From positions 24,399 to 88,398 of the forward strand of contig JASGUC010000012.1 of the NCBI GenBank assembly GCA_030057915.1: a stretch of DNA of 64,000 bases. The letters run 5' to 3'. Each line of letters begins with the position of its first letter. Positions within the stretch are counted from its first letter, which is position 1. A program made the translations under genes and the position numbers. Positions 50,755 to 59,706 of this stretch are shown here, piece after piece. Below the pieces are notes generated by a model that saw only the letters and a program-made list of their open reading frames with translations, made no database searches and had not been told where the DNA came from. The DNA is from Pseudomonadota bacterium. GTDB taxonomy: Bacteria > Desulfobacterota > Syntrophia > Syntrophales > UBA8958.

Positions 50755-51306
50755 ATGAAAAGAACCCTGCCGGCGATAACGGTAGCCTTGGCATTGATCG
50801 CCGCCGCCATCTTGATTTACCTTTGGGAGCAGGGAAGGAGGGAAGCGGACAAGGCCCTGATGATCCTGCCCGAGCATGTGGATATGCAGGTGCGGGACGT
50901 CCTTTACACCGACGTGTCCGCCGACGGGGACAAATGGGAAATCAGGGCCAAGACGGCGACCTATGGGCGCCGGGAAAACCTGGTTGTCTTCGACCAGGTG
51001 GGCGCAACGATGATCATGGCCGACGGACGGACTTACCGGCTTACCGCGAGGGAGGGGCGCTACTGGACGGACACCAAGGATATGGAGGTCAAGGGGGAGG
51101 TGGTGGTCGTTTCCGATGGGGGGGATCGCATCACCACGGATGAACTCCACTACACGGAAAACGATAAGCTATTGCATACGGATGAACCGGTAATGCTCGA
51201 AAATGAAAGGCTGATACTGAAAGGGAAAGGCATGAGACTCCACACGAAGACCCGTCGTATGGAATTGTTGTCGCAAATCAAGGCCGTCACGAAGTCGGGA
51301 AGATAA
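50755..51306 (+). CDS. lptC: LPS export protein LptC
   Basis: 183 aa bitopic inner-membrane protein bridging LptBFG and LptA. A single N-terminal helix (about 7-24) is followed by a periplasmic beta-jellyroll (DVLYTDVSADGDKWEIRAKTATY, key DKWEIRAKTA; MEVKGEVVVVSDGGDRI). It starts 1 bp after kdsC and is followed by lptA and lptB, the standard order. Confidence 0.9.
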   Translation: MKRTLPAITVALALIAAAILIYLWEQGRREADKALMILPEHVDMQVRDVLYTDVSADGDKWEIRAKTATYGRRENLVVFDQVGATMIMADGRTYRLTAREGRYWTDTKDMEVKGEVVVVSDGGDRITTDELHYTENDKLLHTDEPVMLENERLILKGKGMRLHTKTRRMELLSQIKAVTKSGR

Positions 51307-51310
51307 GAAA

Positions 51311-51877
51311 ATGAAGATGAATATCGGATACATGCCCCTATGGCTGGGATTGCTTGGCGTCGTCGCGGGCCTCCTGCTTCCGCTCCCGGACGCGTTGGCT
51401 CAGCCCTTAGATAAACGGCTTCCCAAGGAGCCCATTCAGATTACCTCCGATCGTCTCGAGGCGTTCAACGACCAACGCCTCGTCGTTTTTGACGGCAACG
51501 CCGTGGCCGTGCAGGGCCGAAAGGTGATCCGGGCCGACAAGCTTCTTGTGTATTACAAGAAAGGGGCGGACGACGGGAAAGCGGCGTCGGGCGAGACCCT
51601 GGGACAGGGTGGGGATCTCGATCGGATCGAGGCCCGGGGGAGGGTGAGCATCGTCGAACGCAACCGGAAGGTTACGGGAGAAGAGGCCGTTTATTATCAA
51701 GACGACGAAAAGATCGTGATGACGGGCAAGGCGGTGATGCGGGAGGGGGAAAGCGTCGTCCGGGGAGAACGGATTACGGTCCTTCTCAACGAGAACCGGG
51801 GGCTCGTGGAAGGCAGCGCCGGCAAAAGGGTGACGGCCACCATCTACCCCGATGAAAGCGGCAAAAAAAAGAAATGA
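51311..51877 (+). CDS. lptA: LPS transport periplasmic protein LptA
   Basis: 188 aa. A signal peptide ends at about ALA-Q (residues 28-31), followed by the OstA-type fold: PIQITSDRLEAFNDQRLVVFDGNAVA (key ITSDRLEAFN, VVFDGNAVA) and GEEAVYYQDDEKIVMTGKA. A Lys-rich tail ends at a TGA that is also the first three bases of a repeat element. Confidence 0.92.
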   Translation: MKMNIGYMPLWLGLLGVVAGLLLPLPDALAQPLDKRLPKEPIQITSDRLEAFNDQRLVVFDGNAVAVQGRKVIRADKLLVYYKKGADDGKAASGETLGQGGDLDRIEARGRVSIVERNRKVTGEEAVYYQDDEKIVMTGKAVMREGESVVRGERITVLLNENRGLVEGSAGKRVTATIYPDESGKKKK

Positions 51878-52022
51878 GACCTTTTTGTCATTTCGACGGA
51901 AGGGAGAAATCCTTCCCGCCGCCCCGGCATAATCCCGGGTCGGGAATGCCTCGAAAACAAAGCATTCCGGCTACCGTCGGCATGACGACAGGAAATCGGA
52001 AACGGCATTTTTCAAAGGTCTC
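51875..52022. repeat. Inverted-repeat element between lptA and lptB
   Basis: TGAGACCTTT (51875-51884) and AAAGGTCTC (52014-52022) form the terminal inverted repeat. Inside are GTCATTTCGACGGAAGGGAG, the same core as in the 7636-7756 element, and CCGTCGGCATGACGAC. The first TGA is the lptA stop codon. Confidence 0.75.
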
Positions 52023-52052
52023 GAAATAGGAAGGCGGCGGCGGAGGGGCGTC

Positions 52053-52769
52053 ATGCTGGTGGCGAAAGGGCTGGTCAAGGCGTATGGGGGACGACGGGTG
52101 GTGGACAACATCGACCTCGCCATCGAGGCGGGAGAGGTGGTCGGACTCCTGGGTCCCAACGGCGCCGGCAAGACCACGACCTTCTATATGATCGTCGGCC
52201 TGATCCGCCCCGATGGAGGCAGCATCTTTCTCGAAGGGGAGGACATAAGCAGGCGTCCGATGTATCTTCGGGCGAAAAAGGGTTTGAATTATCTTCCTCA
52301 GGAACCCTCGATCTTCCGAAAGCTCACGGTAGCGGAGAATATCATGGCGATCCTGGAAACCCTGGATCTGACGCCGCAACAGCGCCGCGAGCGCATGGAG
52401 TCGCTCCTCGGGGAGCTGGACCTGACGGCCCTGGCGGGAAATCCCGCCTATTCCCTTTCGGGGGGGGAGCGGCGGCGGGTGGAGATTACCCGGGCCCTGG
52501 TAACCTCGCCGAAATTCATCCTTCTGGACGAACCCTTTGCCGGCATCGACCCTCTGGCGGTTGCAGATATACAAAAGATCATATATAAACTGAAGACAAA
52601 GGGAATCGGCGTTGTCATCTCGGATCATAACGTCCGTGAAACGCTCTCGGTCTGCGACCGGGCCTATATCGTCAACGAAGGAAGCATCCTGGTGGAAGGG
52701 GACCTCGACACGATCGCCTCCTGCGAGACGGCGAAGAGGATCTATTTCGGGGAGGACTTCCGCTGGTAA
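52053..52769 (+). CDS. lptB: LPS export ABC transporter ATP-binding protein LptB
   Basis: 238 aa ATPase. Walker A GPNGAGKTTTFYMIVGL, Q-loop LPQEPSIFRKLTVAENI, signature LSGGERRRVEI, Walker B FILLDEPFAGIDP and switch His in ISDHNVRETL. GGAGGGGCGTC precedes the ATG. LptF/LptG are not in the window. It is followed 6 bp later by rpoN. Confidence 0.97.
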   Translation: MLVAKGLVKAYGGRRVVDNIDLAIEAGEVVGLLGPNGAGKTTTFYMIVGLIRPDGGSIFLEGEDISRRPMYLRAKKGLNYLPQEPSIFRKLTVAENIMAILETLDLTPQQRRERMESLLGELDLTALAGNPAYSLSGGERRRVEITRALVTSPKFILLDEPFAGIDPLAVADIQKIIYKLKTKGIGVVISDHNVRETLSVCDRAYIVNEGSILVEGDLDTIASCETAKRIYFGEDFRW

Positions 52770-52775
52770 GGAAAC

Positions 52776-54245
52776 ATGGGCATGGCCTTTGAACTCAAAC
52801 AGAACCTGAAACTCACGCAACAGTTGATCATGACCCCCCAACTGCAACAGGCGATAAAACTCTTGCAGTTGTCGCGCTTGGAGATGGTAGATATGATCAA
52901 CAAGGAGATGGAGGAGAACCCCCTCCTGGAAGAGGTCTCCCCGAATGAGGATGTGGCGGAGGAAGCCCCGGCGGAAGCCGATTCCCTGCGAGGCCGGGAG
53001 GGGGAGGAGATCAAGCCGGCGGATCACACCGTCGAGATCACCGGGGAGGGAGACGGACGGGAAGAATTCGACTGGAACAATTATCTGGAGGACTACGGGC
53101 CGATGGGCGTTACCTACCAGCGGGCCGAGGATGAGGGGACCACATGGGATAACATCCTGACCAAAACGCCGTCCCTGGTCGATCATCTCATGTGGCAGCT
53201 CAAGCTCTCGCCGATGACGGAAGCGGAGATGAGGGTGGGAGAACAGATAATCGGCAACCTCGATCAAAATGGGTATCTCCGGGCCAGCGTGGAGGAGATC
53301 GCCGACCAGGAACACACAACCGCCGACTTAGTGGCCCGGGTCCTGGAAACCGTGCAATCCTTCGACCCCCCGGGCATTGCCGCCCGGGACCTCGTGGAAT
53401 GTCTCTTGATCCAGGCCCGCCTGTTAGATGAAAACCAGGAGCTGGTTATAACCATCATTCGCGATCACCTCAAGGATCTGGAGATGAGGAACTTTCAACA
53501 GATTGCCAGAAAGCTCAAGATAGAGGTCGATCAAGTGGCGCAGGCCGTCATGATCATCACCAACATGGACCCGAAACCGGGAAGCGTCTTTCAGGAGGAG
53601 AAGGTACAGGCCGTCATCCCCGATGTCTATGTGTATAAATCGGGGGATGACTATAAGATCGTCCTGAACGACGACGGCATGCCGCGACTGCGGATCAGCA
53701 ACTTCTATCGGGAGATCATGGCGGGAATGGACGGCGGCCGGGACGCCGATACGGGAAAGAGATATATCAAGGAGCGGGTCCAATCGGCGACGTGGTTGAT
53801 CAAGAGCATCCAGCAACGCCAGAAAACCATATACAAAGTCGCGGAAAGCATCGTAAACCATCAGCGTGGTTTCTTCGAAAAGGGGATCAACTATCTCAAG
53901 CCCCTGGTCCTCCGGGATATCGCCATGGATGTGGAAATGCACGAATCGACAATCAGCAGGGTGGTGACGAATAAGTACATGCAGACGCCTGCGGGCCTTT
54001 TTGAACTGAAATATTTCTTCAGCAGCGGCCTGTCGAGGGATAACGGGGAAAACATCGCCTCCAAGAGCGTCAAGGAGGAAATCCGCAGGCTGATCGCCGG
54101 TGAGGATCCACGCAAGCCATTGAGCGACAACGAAATTGCCAATCTGCTGAAGGCCTCGGGAGTGGATATCGCCCGGCGGACGGTGGCGAAGTATCGGGAA
54201 ACGATGAATATCCTGCCTTCCTCGCGGCGCAGGAGGTTCTTCTGA
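52776..54245 (+). CDS. rpoN: RNA polymerase sigma54 factor
   Basis: 489 aa. Region I is Gln/Leu-rich (LKQNLKLTQQLIMTPQLQQAIKLLQ; key QQLIMTPQLQQAIKLLQL). An acidic region II follows, then the core-binding region. The RpoN box is ARRTVAKYRE, here VDIARRTVAKYRETMNI, preceded by the HTH segment MHESTISRVVTNKYMQTP. AAGGAAAC precedes the ATG. Provides the sigma factor for the promoter at 24847 and the activator at 22426. Confidence 0.97.
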   Translation: MGMAFELKQNLKLTQQLIMTPQLQQAIKLLQLSRLEMVDMINKEMEENPLLEEVSPNEDVAEEAPAEADSLRGREGEEIKPADHTVEITGEGDGREEFDWNNYLEDYGPMGVTYQRAEDEGTTWDNILTKTPSLVDHLMWQLKLSPMTEAEMRVGEQIIGNLDQNGYLRASVEEIADQEHTTADLVARVLETVQSFDPPGIAARDLVECLLIQARLLDENQELVITIIRDHLKDLEMRNFQQIARKLKIEVDQVAQAVMIITNMDPKPGSVFQEEKVQAVIPDVYVYKSGDDYKIVLNDDGMPRLRISNFYREIMAGMDGGRDADTGKRYIKERVQSATWLIKSIQQRQKTIYKVAESIVNHQRGFFEKGINYLKPLVLRDIAMDVEMHESTISRVVTNKYMQTPAGLFELKYFFSSGLSRDNGENIASKSVKEEIRRLIAGEDPRKPLSDNEIANLLKASGVDIARRTVAKYRETMNILPSSRRRRFF

Positions 54246-54256
54246 GGAAAAAAGGG

Positions 54257-54285
54257 TTGACTTTTTTCGGCGACGCCCATATAGC
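54257..54285 (+). promoter_or_regulatory. Sigma70-type promoter of hpf
   Basis: TTGACT (54257-54262) and TATAGC (54280-54285) have a 17-bp spacer, just after rpoN. It would let hpf and the downstream genes be expressed apart from the lpt-rpoN genes. Confidence 0.6.
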
Positions 54286-54323
54286 ACAGGGCCTTTTTAC
54301 GAGAAAGACAACGGGAGGCAAGC

Positions 54324-54863
54324 ATGAAGATCTCTGTGACCTTCAGGAATACGGACGGGGAAGAGTGGTTCAAGAATTATGTGGAAGAGAAGCTGGGCAA
54401 ACTGAAAAAATACCTCGATCGTCCCGTGGATGTCAGGGTGGTGTTGTCGGTGGAAAAATTCCGGAATGTGGCGGAAGTCAATCTCACGGACAACGGCATG
54501 ATCGTCAATGCCCGGGAAGAGGCGAAGGAGATGGCGCTGGCCATAGACGAAGCGGTGGAGAAGGTCGAGCGGCGGTTGAAGAAACACCGTGAAAAGATGC
54601 GGGTGTATAAGGGTCCCGCCGTCAGATCCGCCGAGGATATTATGCAAGGCGCGTCGGGAGGGATGCTGGAAGACCTCCATGGGCCCCGTTTCGTGGAGAC
54701 CCGGAAGGTGATCCTGAATCCCATGTCCCATGAAGATGCGATTATGGAATTGGAGACTTCGAAAAACCTCTTCATCATCTTCCGCGACTCCGCGACGGAA
54801 AAGGTCGCCGTCATATATCGGCGGGATGACGGCAATTACATCCTCATGGAAACCAACGGTTGA
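54324..54863 (+). CDS. hpf: Ribosome hibernation-promoting factor, long form
   Basis: 179 aa. N-terminal domain 1-100 (ISVTFRNTDGEEWFKNYVEEKL, key FRNTDGEEWFKNYVEEKL) binds the decoding centre; the C-terminal domain (VETRKVILNPMSHEDAIMEL, NLFIIFRDSATEKVAVIYRR) dimerises to make 100S ribosomes. GGGAGGCAAGC precedes the ATG. The rpoN-hpf-ptsN-hprK-rapZ order is widely conserved. Confidence 0.94.
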   Translation: MKISVTFRNTDGEEWFKNYVEEKLGKLKKYLDRPVDVRVVLSVEKFRNVAEVNLTDNGMIVNAREEAKEMALAIDEAVEKVERRLKKHREKMRVYKGPAVRSAEDIMQGASGGMLEDLHGPRFVETRKVILNPMSHEDAIMELETSKNLFIIFRDSATEKVAVIYRRDDGNYILMETNG

Positions 54864-54879
54864 ATTACAAAAGACGGGT

Positions 54880-55341
54880 ATGAAGATCGCGGGGATACTC
54901 AAGAAGGACTTCATAATCGAACGGCTGTCGTCACGAAACAAACGGGATGTCCTGGAGGAACTCGCCGGGGTCATCCTGAGCGGTCGACCGGGTTATGACG
55001 TCGAGGAGACGGTGAATATCCTTTTGGGGAGAGAAAAACTGGGGAGCACCGGGATCGGCGACGGCATCGCCATCCCTCACGGGAAGGTCGCCATTATCGA
55101 CGAATTGTGCGTTTCCTTCGGAATAAGTCAGGAGGGGATAGATTTCAATGCCATGGACGGCCGGCCCGTCCATCTGTTCTTTCTTCTCCTCGCCCCGGAA
55201 AACGCGGCGGGAAAACACCTGAAAATGTTGGCCAAGCTATCGAAGATGCTGAAAGACACCGCCTTTCGCAACGATCTGCTCGCCGCCCGGTCCAGGGACG
55301 AGATCATGCGGGTCATCATCGAAAAGGACGATTCCTGCTGA
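54880..55341 (+). CDS. ptsN: PTS IIA domain protein (Fru/Ntr family)
   Basis: 153 aa. The phosphorylated His is in GIAIPHGK (about residue 68); GREKLGSTGIGDG precedes it. The family relays phosphate in the regulatory nitrogen PTS. The ATG follows hpf by 16 bp with a weak ribosome binding site. No transporting EIIB/C is nearby, supporting a regulatory role. Confidence 0.9.
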   Translation: MKIAGILKKDFIIERLSSRNKRDVLEELAGVILSGRPGYDVEETVNILLGREKLGSTGIGDGIAIPHGKVAIIDELCVSFGISQEGIDFNAMDGRPVHLFFLLLAPENAAGKHLKMLAKLSKMLKDTAFRNDLLAARSRDEIMRVIIEKDDSC

Positions 55342-55442
55342 CCCCTCCCCGGATCGCCCTGACCCCTCCCCGGAACGAGCGGTTCGACAGCGGCGGGATT
55401 TGCCCTTCCAGCGGCGAAGGACCCCGGGAAGCGGACGGGACC

Positions 55443-55910
55443 ATGGAGCGTGTTCACGGATGCCTCATCCAATGGCTGGGAAAAGGGCTCCTGCTGATCG
55501 GGGAAAGCGGCGTGGGGAAGACGACCTGCGCCCTGGAAATGGTCCGGCGGGGGGCCGTGTGGGTAGCCGACGACCTTGTCGAACTCACCGTTGGGGCCGA
55601 CCGGCGTCCCCTCGGCAGGGCCCATGATAGCATACGGGGGCTTGCCTGGTTGCCCTCGAGGGGCGTCTTTACCGTCGCCTCCGCCTTTCCTTCCTCTCGC
55701 GCCGTTTTGGAGTGCCGAATCGTTTTTGTTGTCGAACTTATTAAAATACTTGAAAAAACAACGGGAAATCATCCGACCGCGGGCGAGGACTGGAAGGCCA
55801 TGAATTTGAGGGCCTCATTTCTGTCCGTCATCGTCGATGAGGACGTACAGAGCACCGTTTCCAGGATCATCCGGCGACTCCGCCGCCGGGAGGACGCCGA
55901 GGAGGGATGA
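55443..55910 (+). CDS. Short HPr kinase/phosphorylase-like protein
   Basis: 155 aa. [34 protein letters not shown] matches the start of the HPrK kinase domain, with the P-loop GESGVGKTT (residues about 19-27) and WVADDLVEL. The N-terminal HPrK domain is absent, and the C-terminal HPrK signature (EVRGLGIINV-type) is not recognisable: the region reads [16 protein letters not shown]. It lies between ptsN and rapZ. It may phosphorylate an HPr-like partner or have lost activity; the start is uncertain. Confidence 0.7.
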   Translation: MERVHGCLIQWLGKGLLLIGESGVGKTTCALEMVRRGAVWVADDLVELTVGADRRPLGRAHDSIRGLAWLPSRGVFTVASAFPSSRAVLECRIVFVVELIKILEKTTGNHPTAGEDWKAMNLRASFLSVIVDEDVQSTVSRIIRRLRRREDAEEG

Positions 55911-55911
55911 G

Positions 55912-56769
55912 ATGCAGATTGTGGTGATCACCGGCATGTCGGGCTCCGGCAAGAGCACCGCGCTGCGTGCCCTGGAGGATATCGGTTTCTTCTGCGTGGA
56001 TAATCTGCCCATCGTCCTGTTGCCCAAATTCCTGAAGATCCAGTCCGTTCCGTCCAAAATGATCTCCAAGGTGGCGATGGTCATGGATTTGCGGGAACAG
56101 GGTTTCCTGGAGAAATACCCGCGGATATTCAAGCGCCTCCGGGAGCAGGGCTATGTCGTCGAGATCCTGTTTCTGGACGCGGTGGACGAGGCCCTGCTCC
56201 ATCGGTTCAGTGAAACGCGGCGCTCTCATCCCCTGGCCGTGAAGGGGTCGATCATGGAAGGCATCGTGCTGGAGCGGCAAAAACTGGCGCCGCTGAAGCT
56301 GATGGCCGATAAGATCATCGACAGCACATCCTCCAACGTTCATCAGTTGAAAGACGCCGTACAAAGACTCTTCCTGCCGTCCGGCGTGGAAAAGCGCCTG
56401 ATCGTCCATGTGATTTCGTTCGGATACCGCTATGGCCTCCCGGCGGATGCGGACATCGTCCTGGACGTTCGCTTCCTCCCCAATCCCTTTTTTGTGGATG
56501 GCCTGAAGAGACACGACGGCCATCACCCGGCGGTCCGGGATTACATCCTGGCTTCCGATGAAGGCCGGAGATTTATCGAAAAGCTCTACGCCCTCATGTC
56601 TTTTCTTCTGCCCCTGTACGAAAAGGAGGGGAAGGTGCGGCTCCACATCGCCCTTGGCTGTACGGGGGGAAGGCATCGTTCCGTCGCCATGGCCAACGAA
56701 CTGGCCGCCTATTTCACCGACAAAGGCTACAACATCCAGGTGAACCACCGGGACATCGGGAAGAGCTGA
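55912..56769 (+). CDS. rapZ: RNase adapter protein / nucleotide-binding protein RapZ
   Basis: 285 aa. Walker [17 protein letters not shown] (about residue 9), Walker B-like VVMD-type AMVMDLRE, and the C-terminal domain with [25 protein letters not shown] (key [14 protein letters not shown]) and [19 protein letters not shown] (key CTGGRHRS). In E. coli it targets the sRNA GlmZ to RNase E and binds GlcN6P; here GlmZ is not visible. GGAGGGATGAG precedes ATG 55912. Confidence 0.95.
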   Translation: MQIVVITGMSGSGKSTALRALEDIGFFCVDNLPIVLLPKFLKIQSVPSKMISKVAMVMDLREQGFLEKYPRIFKRLREQGYVVEILFLDAVDEALLHRFSETRRSHPLAVKGSIMEGIVLERQKLAPLKLMADKIIDSTSSNVHQLKDAVQRLFLPSGVEKRLIVHVISFGYRYGLPADADIVLDVRFLPNPFFVDGLKRHDGHHPAVRDYILASDEGRRFIEKLYALMSFLLPLYEKEGKVRLHIALGCTGGRHRSVAMANELAAYFTDKGYNIQVNHRDIGKS

Positions 56770-56860
56770 AGAACGCCGGGAACCAACGGCCCGGCCAGGG
56801 CGATCCTTCGCGGGTCCGTCAAGGCCCCTCCCTCACTTGCGCCAGGATTTTCCATTAGAG

Positions 56861-56878
56861 ATCGCACGGGCGTGCGAT
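56861..56878. repeat. Short perfect hairpin after rapZ
   Basis: ATCGCACG and CGTGCGAT are 8-bp perfect inverted repeats with a 2-base loop, about 90 bp after rapZ. No T-run follows. Confidence 0.4.
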
Positions 56879-56923
56879 TCACGGCGCGTGGCCTCCGCAT
56901 CATTGGCCAGCGGGTCGCGGGGC

Positions 56924-56979
56924 GCTGGATACCGGGTCAAGCCCGGCATGACGAGAGAGGTCGTCTTTCGAAGGTCTCA
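56924..56979. repeat. Partial repeat element abutting the M23 peptidase stop codon
   Basis: CTGGATACCGGGTCAAGCCC and GGCATGACGA match (in reverse) the core of the 32978-33111 element. The end TTTCGAAGGTCTCA (56966-56979) reads TGAGACCTTCGAAA on the minus strand, and its TGA is the stop codon of the peptidase gene. Confidence 0.65.
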
Positions 56980-58305
56980 GGAAGAGATCGACATCTTCCT
57001 GGTGATGTTGTCCCGGATCCAGTGGGGGTCCCACCACTCCGTAGGGTTCACGAACTGCCCGCCCACGAGGATGGAGAAGTGCAGATGATCCCCGCCGGCG
57101 AGCCCCGTGAGGCCGCTTTTCCCCAGGGTCGCCCCTTTTTTCACCTCCTGCCCCGTTTTCACGTCGATGCTCGATAAGTGGGCGTACAGGCTGAAGAGTC
57201 CCAGACCGTGGTCGATCATGACCATGTTGCCGTATATGCCCAGATAGCCCGCGTAGGCAACGACGCCATGGTTGGCCGCTTCGATGGGGGCGTTGGCCGT
57301 GGAGGCCAGGTCCACCCCCAGGTGCGTGCTCTCGCCGATGGCTTTCCCGTCATGGATGTAGGTGCGGTGATCTCCGAACTGGGCCATGGGGGCCGCATTC
57401 CTCATCCGGAGAAAGGTCCCCTCCCAGAGCTGTCGGGGGACGGTTTTCGCGCACACGGACTGAATGGTCCGAAAATTCTCTTCCCGCAGGGCGCCGTTGA
57501 CGTGGATAAAGGTCTCGAGGAGGGATTTCCCCGCCAGCGACCGATCTTGAGCGACAAACTCCGGCATCTTCTGCCGCAGGAACGACTCGGAGGTGTTCAT
57601 CCGATCGCTCCGGAACTTCTTCTTGAGGAGGAGATGGGGCAGGCCCTGCCAGGCCTCGTTTCCTCCCTCGTCGCGGGCGTGGAGCTTTATGGACGTCCCC
57701 CGGGTCGTCGCGGCGACGGGCACGGCGAAATAGGCGATCAGGCAGGGTTTGTTGTCGATCGTTATGGGATAGGCGGGGAAGTTCAGGTCATTTACCCGGA
57801 TGCCCGCCGTCGGAACCGGCTTGGAGACACGGAAGAGCGCCATCCCGGTGCCGCCGGGATTGATATGCGTCACCGGGGTGAGCGAAACAATTCGCGGCGG
57901 GATGACGTCGATATTCACCAGGCGGTTGACGGTGGCGGCATTCTTCCACAGGGAGCGATCCGTGGCCGTGACGGTCAGGGTGGCCGGGCCGTCGTGAAGG
58001 TTCAACGCCTGGGGATCGACGGGGATCGAGACCGCGTGGCGGCCTGTCCTGGGCCCGGGAAAGGCCGACTTCCACAGCACCCGCGGCTGATTGTCCTGGG
58101 TGAGGGTTACGGCCGCTTCCCGGAGGCCGCTGCCGGCATCGGAAAAGGCGACTTCCAGCACCGTTTGCGGGCCGATGCCGCGGAGGTCCTGCCTCAAGTC
58201 GATCCCGGGGGCGCCGAATTCGCCCGCGGTGGAGAAAAACCACCAGGATACGAGAGAAATAACGATAACCGCCGCGGTAAGGAAATACATCTTGTAGGTC
58301 TTCAT
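56977..58305 (-). CDS. M23 family metallopeptidase (LytM), membrane-anchored
   Basis: 442 aa. One N-terminal membrane helix (about 6-28) is followed by beta-rich periplasmic domains and a C-terminal M23 domain (about 300-440). Zinc ligands are in THLGVDLAS and the HxH of GDHLHFSI, so the endopeptidase site is intact. It probably cuts peptidoglycan cross-links. ATG 58305 follows AGGAAGGCC. The open frame to 58629 crosses the promoter and is not used. Confidence 0.92.
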   Translation of the reverse strand: MKTYKMYFLTAAVIVISLVSWWFFSTAGEFGAPGIDLRQDLRGIGPQTVLEVAFSDAGSGLREAAVTLTQDNQPRVLWKSAFPGPRTGRHAVSIPVDPQALNLHDGPATLTVTATDRSLWKNAATVNRLVNIDVIPPRIVSLTPVTHINPGGTGMALFRVSKPVPTAGIRVNDLNFPAYPITIDNKPCLIAYFAVPVAATTRGTSIKLHARDEGGNEAWQGLPHLLLKKKFRSDRMNTSESFLRQKMPEFVAQDRSLAGKSLLETFIHVNGALREENFRTIQSVCAKTVPRQLWEGTFLRMRNAAPMAQFGDHRTYIHDGKAIGESTHLGVDLASTANAPIEAANHGVVAYAGYLGIYGNMVMIDHGLGLFSLYAHLSSIDVKTGQEVKKGATLGKSGLTGLAGGDHLHFSILVGGQFVNPTEWWDPHWIRDNITRKMSISS

Positions 58306-58374
58306 GGCCTTCCTGTATGTCGAGATTCTTTCGTTGCCGCCGGGGCAATGAGAACGGGGGGAAACATATGACGC

Positions 58375-58403
58375 TCTATAATGACTTTTCCCTCCTTTTG
58401 CAA
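58375..58403 (-). promoter_or_regulatory. Sigma70-type promoter of the M23 peptidase
   Basis: On the minus strand TTGCAA (58403-58398) and TATAGA (58380-58375) have a 17-bp spacer. Confidence 0.6.
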
Positions 58404-58438
58404 GCCATGGGTGGAGTGGCGACGGCGCATCGCCGACC

Positions 58439-58467
58439 TTGATCTTGGCGGTCATTGTTGCTATAGT
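58439..58467 (+). promoter_or_regulatory. Sigma70-type promoter of coaBC
   Basis: TTGATC (58439-58444) and TATAGT (58462-58467) have a 17-bp spacer, giving a leader of about 30 nt. Divergent from the peptidase promoter. Confidence 0.65.
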
Positions 58468-58503
58468 CCCGCGAAAGGCAGCGGTCCATCGCGAGGAGGG
58501 GAA

Positions 58504-59706
58504 ATGGCCACGAAAGAGAAAAGGGCGGTCCTGGGCGTCACGGGCGGCATCGCCGCGTACAAGGCGGCCGAACTGGCGAGATTGCTGGTGAAAAAGGATA
58601 TCTCCACCATCGTGGTCATGACGGAACACGCCAAGAGATTCATCACGCCCCTGACCTTTCAGACCCTCACGGGCAAACCTGTCTTCAGCGATCTTTTTTC
58701 ACAGGAACATTACGATCTGAACCATATCTCCCTGGCGGCCCACGGAGAGGTGATCGTCGTGGCGCCCGCCACGGCCAATATCATCGGGAAGATGGCGGCG
58801 GGCATCGCCGACGATTTGCTTTCGACGGTCCTGCTGGCCGCCCGGGCCCCGGTGATCCTTTGCCCGGCAATGAACGACCGCATGTACGCCCATCCGGCGG
58901 TGCGGAACAATATCGACATTCTCCGGAATCGGGGCGTCCAGATCGTGGCGCCCGGGTATGGCGAACTGGCTTGCAATACCGCCGGGACAGGCAGGCTGGC
59001 CGAACTGGACGAGATCGTCGAGGCGGTCGAAGGGACCTGGACGGATAAGGATCTGGCCGGGGAAAGGATACTCGTCACCGCCGGTCCCACCCGGGAACCG
59101 TTCGATCCCGTCCGCTTCATAACCAACTATTCATCGGGGAAGATGGGATACGCCCTCGCGACCATGGCCCGACGACGCGGGGCGGAGGTGATCCTCGTCA
59201 GCGGTCCCACGGCCCTGCCCGTTCCCCGCGGGGTCGATTTCGTCGGGGTGGAGAGCGCCGTGGAGATGCGGGACGCCGTCATGAGCCGCCTGGAAACCGT
59301 CACGGTGGTCATCAAGGCCGCGGCAGTGGCGGATTATCGTCCCGCCTCCCGGGCCGGCGACAAGATAAAGAAGAAGCGGGGCCCCTTGACCCTCGAGCTG
59401 GAAAGAAATCCGGACATCATCGGCGAAATCGGAGCGAGAAAAGGGAAGCGCGTGGTTGTGGGTTTTGCCATGGAATCGGAAAATCTCCTCGCCAATGCGA
59501 AGGCCAAACTCCTCGCCAAGAATATGGACCTGATCGTGGCCAACGATCTTCGCCAAGCCGGGGCGGGCTTCCAATGCGACACCAATGTCGTCAAGATCCT
59601 CGATCTCCAGGGGGGGGTCGAAACGGTTCCCCTGATGGACAAGCTTGAAATCGCGGCCAGGATCCTGGATCGCGTCAAGGCGCTGATCGATGGTCGAGCG
59701 GGGTAG
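58504..59706 (+). CDS. coaBC: Bifunctional phosphopantothenoylcysteine decarboxylase/synthetase
   Basis: 400 aa, CoA biosynthesis from 4'-phosphopantothenate. The N-terminal flavoprotein CoaC domain (about 1-185) shows GVTGGIAAYKAAELARLL, the His of NHISLAAHGEVIVVAPATAN (key SLAAHGEVIVVAPATAN) and PAMNDRMYAHPAVRNN. The CoaB domain has VTAGPTREPFDPVRFITNYSSGKMG (key AGPTREPFDPVRFITNYSSG) and VANDL near the end. GAGGAGGGGAA precedes ATG 58504. Confidence 0.96.
   Translation: MATKEKRAVLGVTGGIAAYKAAELARLLVKKDISTIVVMTEHAKRFITPLTFQTLTGKPVFSDLFSQEHYDLNHISLAAHGEVIVVAPATANIIGKMAAGIADDLLSTVLLAARAPVILCPAMNDRMYAHPAVRNNIDILRNRGVQIVAPGYGELACNTAGTGRLAELDEIVEAVEGTWTDKDLAGERILVTAGPTREPFDPVRFITNYSSGKMGYALATMARRRGAEVILVSGPTALPVPRGVDFVGVESAVEMRDAVMSRLETVTVVIKAAAVADYRPASRAGDKIKKKRGPLTLELERNPDIIGEIGARKGKRVVVGFAMESENLLANAKAKLLAKNMDLIVANDLRQAGAGFQCDTNVVKILDLQGGVETVPLMDKLEIAARILDRVKALIDGRAG

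Noticed and set aside
58306..58629. N-terminal extension of the M23 peptidase frame
   Set aside because: Crosses the divergent promoters and the coaBC start; the ATG at 58305 has a good ribosome binding site followed by a membrane anchor.
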